Source: Caballeronia sp. SL2Y3 (GTDB lineage: Bacteria > Pseudomonadota > Gammaproteobacteria > Burkholderiales > Burkholderiaceae). From it: a stretch of DNA of 64,000 nt. Both the position numbers and the translations under genes were made by a program. Location: NCBI RefSeq assembly GCF_022879575.1, contig NZ_CP084263.1, forward strand, positions 186,001 to 250,000, in the 5' to 3' direction. Below the pieces are notes generated by a model, which ran no database searches, was not told the DNA's origin, and was given only the letters and a program-made list of their open reading frames with translations. Positions 58,531 to 64,000 of the stretch are shown piece by piece (positions within the stretch are counted from its first letter, which is position 1; every line of letters begins with the position of its first letter).

Positions 58531-59817
58531 TCATTGCGCATGCTCGTCGACGAGAGGCGGCTCGACCTCCAGTAGCGTTGCTATGCGCGCCGGGACGAAT
58601 GGCGGGCGTTGCGCATCCGTCTTCCAGCCGAAACAGAACGCAGCCGCTTCTCCGCAGATCTTTCCTTGACAAGGACCCATGCCGCAGCGCGTGTGCAACT
58701 TCGCATCGCGCCACGAGCGATACTTCGACGCATCGCCGAAAGCGACGTCTTCGCATCGGCACAAGATGGTGTCCGCTTGGGCTAACGCGCGAAGCTCAGG
58801 ATTCAAACGGAACGCCTCGTGCATGCGTCGCGCGAATTGCCGATAAGCGTCGCGCGCTGCAAATAACTTGCGCGCGTGCTCGCGATTGCCTATTGCCGCA
58901 TGCGCGGCTATTCGGCCTTCGAGCGCGGCAAGCTCCATGCCGCCCACGCCCGTGCATTCGCCTGCGGCATAGACATCGGGCACGGAAGTGGCCTGCCATT
59001 CATCGACGCGTAATGCTGCTTCGAACGGTGCCTCGACAATCTGACAGCCGAGCGCGATGCCGACCTGAACATTCGGCACGAGTCCATATGCGCAAGCGAG
59101 GCGATCGCAATCGATATCGATGTCTTCGTCGCCATGACGCACGCGCACCCGGGTTAGATGCGTCTCGCCGTGCGCTTCTGAGACGTAAGCGCCGCGATAA
59201 TACGGCGTCGCGCGTAAATCGAAGCGCATGCGCGCCGCCTGGACGAGCTTCGCGGGCGTCTTCAGCAGCCCGGCAGCGAAGCGCCGAACATGGCTTGCCG
59301 AAGCCTGCTCGACGATAGCCGCCACCGTAGCGGCGTGTTGACGCGCCGTGATGGCCGCCGCCCAAAGAAGCGGCCCGGTGCCCGCTACCACGACACGCTG
59401 CCCCGCGACCGGCATGCCGCCCTTGATCAGCGCCTGCAAGCCGCCCGCGCCCGTCACGCCCGGCAAAGTCCAGCCGGGATACGGCAGAAAACGTTCGCGC
59501 GCGCCCGTCGCGACAATCAGCTTCTCGTAGCCGACTCGATAGCCGCGCGCGGCATCTTCGACGAGCAGCGTCTTACCGGTCAGTGATTGCACCACGCGCG
59601 TACCGCAAAGTCGTGCGATGTTCTGATGCCGAGCAAGCGCGTCGATGGCGGCGCGCGCCGGGCCTTTCGGCGCGTGTTGCGGCCCTTGCCGCCAGATTTG
59701 CCCGCCGGGCAGCGCGTTATCGTCGATGATGCCGACCTGCACGCCCGCTTCTGCCGCCACGCGCGCCGCATGAAGTCCCGCGGGACCCGCGCCGATGATA
59801 AGGACATCGAACTTCAT
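58531..59817 (-). CDS. D-hydroxyproline dehydrogenase, FAD/NAD(P)-binding subunit with BFD-type 2Fe-2S site
   Basis: A 428-residue flavoprotein from ATG 59817, overlapping the ferredoxin-subunit stop by ATGA. VLIIGAGPAGLHAARVAAEA is the FAD loop, VVVAGTGPLLWAAAITA the second nucleotide fold, and the C-terminal region has CRCEDVAFGDASKY plus CGMGPCQGKICG, a BFD-like iron-sulfur motif. This matches the alpha-type subunit of heteromeric D-hydroxyproline (and related D-amino acid) dehydrogenases such as HcnB-like proteins. Works with the 2Fe-2S and FAD subunits encoded directly upstream. Confidence 0.9.
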   Translation of the reverse strand: MKFDVLIIGAGPAGLHAARVAAEAGVQVGIIDDNALPGGQIWRQGPQHAPKGPARAAIDALARHQNIARLCGTRVVQSLTGKTLLVEDAARGYRVGYEKLIVATGARERFLPYPGWTLPGVTGAGGLQALIKGGMPVAGQRVVVAGTGPLLWAAAITARQHAATVAAIVEQASASHVRRFAAGLLKTPAKLVQAARMRFDLRATPYYRGAYVSEAHGETHLTRVRVRHGDEDIDIDCDRLACAYGLVPNVQVGIALGCQIVEAPFEAALRVDEWQATSVPDVYAAGECTGVGGMELAALEGRIAAHAAIGNREHARKLFAARDAYRQFARRMHEAFRLNPELRALAQADTILCRCEDVAFGDASKYRSWRDAKLHTRCGMGPCQGKICGEAAAFCFGWKTDAQRPPFVPARIATLLEVEPPLVDEHAQ

Positions 59818-60083
59818 GATGTTGTGCTTCCCGTCTCGACCGACATACCCTGCGCGCACAAGGTCTGACAGGCGAGCCGATGCCGCACGCCATCGATGGT
59901 CACCCTGCATTCCTGGCAGATGCCCATCCCGCATAACGGGCCACGGGCGTCACCGCTCACCGAGCGCCGCGTGACGAAACCCGTTCCACCCGCAGCGAGG
60001 GCCACGGCCGCCAGCACCGAACTGCCGCTCGCCACGCTCAAGGCGCGTCCATCGATTCGGACCGTCAACGATTGCTCAGACAT
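59814..60083 (-). CDS. D-hydroxyproline dehydrogenase, 2Fe-2S (HcnA-like) subunit
   Basis: An 89-residue ferredoxin-like protein. [20 protein letters not shown] opens a beta-grasp fold, and RGPLCGMGICQECRVTIDG plus RLACQTLCAQGM supply the four cluster cysteines. It passes electrons between the two flavin subunits. It overlaps the upstream subunit gene by eight bases and the downstream one by four, so the three chains are produced together. Confidence 0.92.
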   Translation of the reverse strand: MSEQSLTVRIDGRALSVASGSSVLAAVALAAGGTGFVTRRSVSGDARGPLCGMGICQECRVTIDGVRHRLACQTLCAQGMSVETGSTTS

Positions 60084-61281
60084 GCATGGCTCCGTTGCTG
60101 GCGCCGCCTGTCACGCGGCTCGTTTGGAAACGCGACGGCAGGTACGGCGTCGCGTCGATCGGCAGCTGAGACGTCGCGCCCGTCATCTGCGCGGCGATCA
60201 GCTTCGCGGTGGCGAGCGCCGTCGTCACGCCCAGTCCTTCGTGTCCCGTCGCAATCCACACCGGAACGTGTGCCGCGTCGCTGTGAATAAAGTGCGCAGC
60301 CGGGCCGATGAGCGGCAGGCCGTCGAGCGTCGCGGGCCGAAAGCCGGTCCACGCGCGGATCGCATTGAGCGCAGGCAGCCGGGGAAGATACTCGCTCGCG
60401 CGCCGAAGCATGCGGGCCATGATCTCGGGTTCGACGGTCGAATCCGCGTTGTCGAACTGCCGTGACGAGCCGATCAGCAATTGCCCGGTCGGACGCGGCT
60501 GCACGTTGAACGCCACCGACGTGCCGCTCGCGTTGTGCGCGCTCTTGATATAGCCGAGTTCGAGAATCTGATGCCGGATGGTGCCCGGATAGCGATCCGT
60601 GATGAGCAGATGCCCCTTCTTCGCCTGCATCGGCAAATCGGGCATCAAGTCGATGGCCTGCAAGCCATTCGCGACGAGCACCGCGCCCGCCGCGATGACT
60701 TCGCCGCTCGCCAGCACGACGCCTTCGCGCGTCAATCGCGCGACCGTTGCGTCTAGCCTGCAGCTCACGCGGCCTCCACCCGACGCGTCTGCGATCAGCC
60801 ACGCAGCGGCGGCCGGCGCGTAGACGACGGCATCATCGGGAACGATCATGCCGCCCCTGAAGCCCTCGCGCAGTTCGGGCTCCGCTTCGCGCAACTGCTG
60901 CGCATCCAGCATGTCGCATGCGATATTTTCGCGCGCGAGCGAAACGCGACGCTCATGCGCGAGATCGAATTCTTCGTCGTCGGCGGCAACCCATAGCGTT
61001 CCGCAACGCACGAAAGCCTGATGCTTGTCGAGACGCGGCGCGAGGTCGAGCCATAACTGACGCGACCACGACGACAGCGCGAATTCAGCGGGCGTATCGT
61101 CCATCACCACGACGTGGCCCATGCCAGCCGCCGTCACGCCCCCGCCGATTCCCGCGCGATCCAGCACGAGCACATCCATGCCCTTGCTCGCGAGTTCGCG
61201 CGCGCACGCGGCGCCGACGATGCCCGCGCCGATCACGATCACATCCGGGCAAGCATGTCCCGAGACGGCACTCGCTTTCAC
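60076..61281 (-). CDS. D-hydroxyproline dehydrogenase, substrate-oxidising FAD subunit (DadA-like)
   Basis: A 401-residue flavoprotein of the glycine/D-amino acid oxidase family. [20 protein letters not shown] is the FAD loop; [15 protein letters not shown] and [20 protein letters not shown] are the C-terminal signatures. The listed start is GTG 61281, whose GTGA overlaps the epimerase stop like the other junctions here; an ATG at 61296 would add five residues. It oxidises the D-hydroxyproline formed by the epimerase to pyrroline-4-hydroxy-2-carboxylate. Confidence 0.9.
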   Translation of the reverse strand: MKASAVSGHACPDVIVIGAGIVGAACARELASKGMDVLVLDRAGIGGGVTAAGMGHVVVMDDTPAEFALSSWSRQLWLDLAPRLDKHQAFVRCGTLWVAADDEEFDLAHERRVSLARENIACDMLDAQQLREAEPELREGFRGGMIVPDDAVVYAPAAAAWLIADASGGGRVSCRLDATVARLTREGVVLASGEVIAAGAVLVANGLQAIDLMPDLPMQAKKGHLLITDRYPGTIRHQILELGYIKSAHNASGTSVAFNVQPRPTGQLLIGSSRQFDNADSTVEPEIMARMLRRASEYLPRLPALNAIRAWTGFRPATLDGLPLIGPAAHFIHSDAAHVPVWIATGHEGLGVTTALATAKLIAAQMTGATSQLPIDATPYLPSRFQTSRVTGGASNGAMHV

Positions 61282-62234
61282 GTGCGAATGCCCCACGCGA
61301 ACGGATCGTCGCTGGAAAAGACGAGCTTCGCTTCGGCGTTCACGTGCGCGGTTCCGCGAACGCTGGGCCGCACGCGTCCGACGTCATCGCCCATGCTTTC
61401 ATAGCGCGCCTCGAACACGCTGCCGACGATGCTTTCCTGCCGCCAGAGCGCGCCCGGCGCAAGCAGGCCATCGGCCGCGAGGCATGCGATCTTCGCGCTC
61501 GTGCCCGTTCCGCACGGCGAGCGGTCATACGCCTTGCCGGGGCACAGCACGAAGTTGCGGCTATCGACATCGGGCGTCGCCGAATCGGCGAACAGTTCGA
61601 TATGGTCGATGAGCGCGCCGCCCTCGCCCGTGATTCCGTTCGCTTCGAGGGCTTCACGAATCGCCCATGCAACGTCCGTCAGTGATTCGACGCGCGAGAA
61701 ATCGAGCGCCTGACCATGATCGGACACGAGGAAAAACCAGTTGCCGCCCCACGCGATATCGCCATGAACGCGCCCGAGCTTCGGCACGTCGAGCGGCACT
61801 TGCACACGGTAACGGTACGCGGGAACGTTGCGCACGGTCACGCTGAGATCGCTGTGCAGTTCGGCTTCGACGATACCGACAGGCGTTTCTATGCGATGCA
61901 CGCCGGGCTGGATGCGCCCGAGATGTGCGAGCGAAACGACGAGCCCGATGGTGCCGTGACCGCACATGCCGAGAAAGCCGACGTTATTGAAGAAGATGAC
62001 GCCCGCCGAGCACGATGCGTCGTGCGGTTCGCACAACAGCGCGCCGACGATCACGTCCGAGCCGCGCGGTTCGTTGACAATGCCGGCGCGCACGCGGTCG
62101 TAGTCCCGGCGAAAGATCTCGAGGCGTTCGGACAGCGGACCGAGACCGAGATCGGGGCCGCCTGCGATGACGAGTCGAGTCGGCTCTCCGCCGGTATGCG
62201 AGTCGACGACTTCGATATGAGTGAGTGTGTTCAT
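61278..62234 (-). CDS. 4-hydroxyproline epimerase
   Basis: A 318-residue proline-racemase-family enzyme from ATG 62234. Both catalytic cysteines are visible, Cys91 in [12 protein letters not shown] and Cys241 in [11 protein letters not shown], as is the substrate loop [14 protein letters not shown]. It converts trans-4-hydroxy-L-proline to cis-4-hydroxy-D-proline, the first step of the pathway completed by the dehydrogenase subunits and the DapA-family deaminase. Having Cys at both positions makes it a true epimerase and not a hydroxyproline dehydratase. First gene of the operon. Confidence 0.93.
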   Translation of the reverse strand: MNTLTHIEVVDSHTGGEPTRLVIAGGPDLGLGPLSERLEIFRRDYDRVRAGIVNEPRGSDVIVGALLCEPHDASCSAGVIFFNNVGFLGMCGHGTIGLVVSLAHLGRIQPGVHRIETPVGIVEAELHSDLSVTVRNVPAYRYRVQVPLDVPKLGRVHGDIAWGGNWFFLVSDHGQALDFSRVESLTDVAWAIREALEANGITGEGGALIDHIELFADSATPDVDSRNFVLCPGKAYDRSPCGTGTSAKIACLAADGLLAPGALWRQESIVGSVFEARYESMGDDVGRVRPSVRGTAHVNAEAKLVFSSDDPFAWGIRT

Positions 62235-62543
62235 GAGGCAATGGTAAGCGCGCGCACTGCCAGCGTCTTGGCCGAACGCGTCTGCGCGAGTGATGAAATC
62301 GGCATAGCTTCGCGTGCGGCACACACGGGTACAAACCCGACTAGTCAACGCGCATAACGCCTCTGCCGCCCGAACACTGCGCAACTATGCGGATTTCTGC
62401 ATCGCGACTGATTATTTCCCGCAAGACGCGGCGATCTTCGGCTTCGTATATTTGTGCGCGCCGCTGGGACGGCGCCGATGAGAAGCCAACAAAGAACACC
62501 AACACTACGACACACGATCAAACCAAAGAGGATGCCTGAGACA
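62235..62543. other. Divergent intergenic region, hydroxyproline operon / binding protein
   Basis: About 310 bases holding two divergent promoters. The only structure I see is a small hairpin CGGGT-ACAA-ACCCG (62326-62339). No regulator gene for the hydroxyproline operon is present on either side within the window. Confidence 0.4.
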
Positions 62544-63701
62544 ATGAAAGTCGCCACTTCGTACGTATCCGCCGCGCTGCTTGCGTGCTCCACTTTTGCC
62601 GGCGCATCGTATGCGCTCGCTGCGTCCGCATCGCCGCAGAACGTCCAGATCGGCTTCGCGGCGCCGCTTACCGGCGGCCAGGCGCACTACGGCGCGGATT
62701 TCCGAAGCGGCGTCGAACTCGCGATTGCAGACATGAATGCGACGAAACCGGTCATCGGAGGGCAGCCCGTGCAGTTCGTGCTCAACGCACAGGACGATCA
62801 GGCCGATCCGCGCACGGGCACCACGGTCGCTCAGAAGCTCGTGGACGATGGCGTGGTCGCTGTCATCGGCCACTACAACTCCGGCACCAGCATTCCCGCC
62901 GCGCCCATCTATGCGAAAGCGGGCATCCCCGAAGTCGCGATGGCAACGGCGCCCTCGTACACGCGGCTCGGCTTGCCGACCACCTTTCGCCTGCTGACAT
63001 CCGATACACAACTCGGCAGCGTGCTCGGCGAATACGTCGCGAAGGGCCTCAAGTTCAAGCGGCTCGCCATCGTCGATGACCGCACCGCGTACGGTCAGGG
63101 CGTCGCCGAAGAGTTCGCGAAGGCAGCGAAAGCGGCGGGCGCGACTATCGTTGATCAGGAGTACACAACAGACAAGGCCGTCGATTTCCGCGCGATTCTC
63201 ACGAAGATCAAGTCCGCCGATGTGGATGCGGTCTTCTACGGCGGCGCCGATACGCAAGCCGCGCCGATGCTCAAGCAAATGCGTTCGCTCGCGATCAAGG
63301 CGGTGTTGATCGGCCCGGACATGCTTCAGTCCGAGAACCTGATCAAGATCGCAGGCGGCGCGGCTGAAGGCACGCTGGCGGCATCGGAAGGAAGTCCGCT
63401 TGCGCAGATGCCGGGCGGCCACGCATTCGCCGAGCACTACAAGGCGCACTTCAGCAAGCCGGTGGAACTGTACGCGCCCTATGCGTACGACGGCACCATG
63501 GCTGTTTTCAACGCGATGAAGAAAGCGGATTCCACCGATCCGCGCGTGTTCCTCACCGCTCTCAAAAGCACGAACATGAAGGGCGTGACCACGAGCGAGC
63601 TGTCATACGACAATTACGGCGACCTGAAATACGGCGGCGTGACGGTCTATAAGGTCGCCAACGGCAAGTGGGTGCCGTTGCAAACCGTCGGCACGAAGTA
63701 A
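62544..63701 (+). CDS. Branched-chain amino acid-type ABC substrate-binding protein (orphan)
   Basis: A 385-residue periplasmic LivK-type protein from ATG 62544; an ATG at 62532 in the same frame is possible. The signal peptide ends near YALAASAS. QIGFAAPLTGGQAHYGADF, the AVIGHYNSGTSIPAAPIYAK region with its ligand-binding Ser/Thr, and ELYAPYAYDGTMAVFNAM are typical. A strong stem-loop follows the stop codon, so no permease genes are co-transcribed. Divergent from the hydroxyproline operon, which suggests hydroxyproline or a related amino acid as ligand. Confidence 0.92.
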   Translation: MKVATSYVSAALLACSTFAGASYALAASASPQNVQIGFAAPLTGGQAHYGADFRSGVELAIADMNATKPVIGGQPVQFVLNAQDDQADPRTGTTVAQKLVDDGVVAVIGHYNSGTSIPAAPIYAKAGIPEVAMATAPSYTRLGLPTTFRLLTSDTQLGSVLGEYVAKGLKFKRLAIVDDRTAYGQGVAEEFAKAAKAAGATIVDQEYTTDKAVDFRAILTKIKSADVDAVFYGGADTQAAPMLKQMRSLAIKAVLIGPDMLQSENLIKIAGGAAEGTLAASEGSPLAQMPGGHAFAEHYKAHFSKPVELYAPYAYDGTMAVFNAMKKADSTDPRVFLTALKSTNMKGVTTSELSYDNYGDLKYGGVTVYKVANGKWVPLQTVGTK

Positions 63702-63709
63702 CGCGAGCG

Positions 63710-63743
63710 CGGTGGCCGCGTGCTTGGATAAGCGCGGCCACCG
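63710..63743. terminator. Perfect 11-bp stem-loop terminator
   Basis: CGGTGGCCGCG (63710-63720) pairs exactly with CGCGGCCACCG (63733-63743) across a 12-base loop, nine bases after the binding-protein stop. It lies between two convergent genes and can act in both directions. Confidence 0.75.
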
Positions 63744-63766
63744 TTGGGTGAATGTCAGTGGCGCGA

Positions 63767-64000
63767 TCAGTCAATTGCGCGTTGACCACCACCGACATGC
63801 GGCAACAGCGCCGCGAGCCAGAGCGAGACGGCGACCGCGCCTGCGTCCGGCGAACCCACGGCGCGCGTGCCGAGATAGCTCGCGCGACCCGCTCGCGGCG
63901 TCATCTGCGCGGTGTTCTGCGCGCCCTGCTGCGCCGCCGACACTGCCAGTTCCCAAGCCTTATTCACGGGACTGCCGGAGTTCAGCGCCTCTTCATAGGC
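63767..64000 (-). CDS. DhaL-like dihydroxyacetone kinase ADP-binding domain, C-terminal fragment
   Basis: The last 77 codons of a gene that continues past the right edge. AQMTPRAGRASYLGTRAVGSPDAGAVAVSL is, split at any point, the standard C-terminal end of DhaL/DhaK2 domains (the RASYLG and PDAGA signatures). Whether it is a separate DhaL subunit or the end of a fused DhaKL-type kinase for dihydroxyacetone or a sugar acid cannot be seen here. Confidence 0.85.
   Translation of the reverse strand, partial: AYEEALNSGSPVNKAWELAVSAAQQGAQNTAQMTPRAGRASYLGTRAVGSPDAGAVAVSLWLAALLPHVGGGQRAID

Overview
The window is high-GC DNA with tightly packed, often ATGA-overlapping genes. Its content (many LysR/AraC regulators, orphan periplasmic binding proteins, PaoABC-type molybdo-hydroxylase, PQQ alcohol oxidation, guanidine and hydroxyproline catabolism) fits a soil or plant-associated Burkholderiaceae replicon of the Paraburkholderia/Caballeronia/Burkholderia type. 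The genus is an inference from protein style, not from a marker gene. It looks like an accessory, catabolism-rich replicon: I see no rRNA, tRNA, CRISPR, insertion sequence or prophage.

Layout. 1-2.4 kb: two methyl-accepting chemotaxis proteins (the first cut by the window edge). 2.4-5 kb: MFS transporter and convergent AraC regulator, with a perfect octanucleotide repeat between the MCP and the MFS gene. 5.2-13 kb: a sigma-54 alcohol-oxidation module. It holds an AcoR-like activator, a stand-alone pqqA, a PQQ alcohol dehydrogenase with the extra lanthanide-type Asp, a fusion of a XoxJ-like binding protein to a XoxG-like cytochrome c, and an aldehyde dehydrogenase. Sigma-54 promoter matches lie before the activator, pqqA, the dehydrogenase and the aldehyde dehydrogenase, and a near-identical 19-bp element sits before both pqqA and the dehydrogenase. 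13-16 kb: truncated taurine-type ABC permease remnant, LuxR regulator, epoxide hydrolase. 16-21 kb: operon of DUF1479 oxygenase, orphan sugar-binding protein and aldo/keto reductase with a divergent AraC regulator. 20.9-23.5 kb: a decayed LysR gene and a CoA-transferase.

23.5-31 kb: a LysR-controlled operon (ketopantoate-reductase-like, VOC, MaoC, CaiB, AroE, Gfo/Idh/MocA, AroQ) whose complete pathway I cannot name. A shared GCAAT-N15-ATTGC operator lies at both ends. 31-36.7 kb: small monooxygenase/quinone-oxidoreductase pair with LysR, an ACS-type MFS transporter behind two LacI-type operators, and a His-tailed DMT exporter. 36.9-46.7 kb: a complete guanidine-assimilation operon (ABC transporter, two carboxyguanidine-deiminase subunits, guanidine/urea carboxylase, allophanate hydrolase) with a guanidine-I riboswitch at its head and a guanidine-II (mini-ykkC) element inside it, directly before the carboxylase. 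46.8-49.4 kb: AraC regulator, GFA-family protein, methyltransferase. 49.6-53.5 kb: PaoABC-like aldehyde oxidoreductase. 53.6-57.3 kb: tartrate/malate dehydrogenase, Tat-lipoprotein beta-helix protein, an AT-richer structured intergenic region with a tiny ORF, DUF1330 protein. 57.4-62.2 kb: trans-4-hydroxyproline catabolic operon, then a divergent orphan binding protein and the edge of a dhaL-like gene.

The two strongest candidates for something new are the sigma-54/solo-pqqA/XoxJ-XoxG-fusion alcohol oxidation module and the guanidine operon carrying two riboswitch classes in series.
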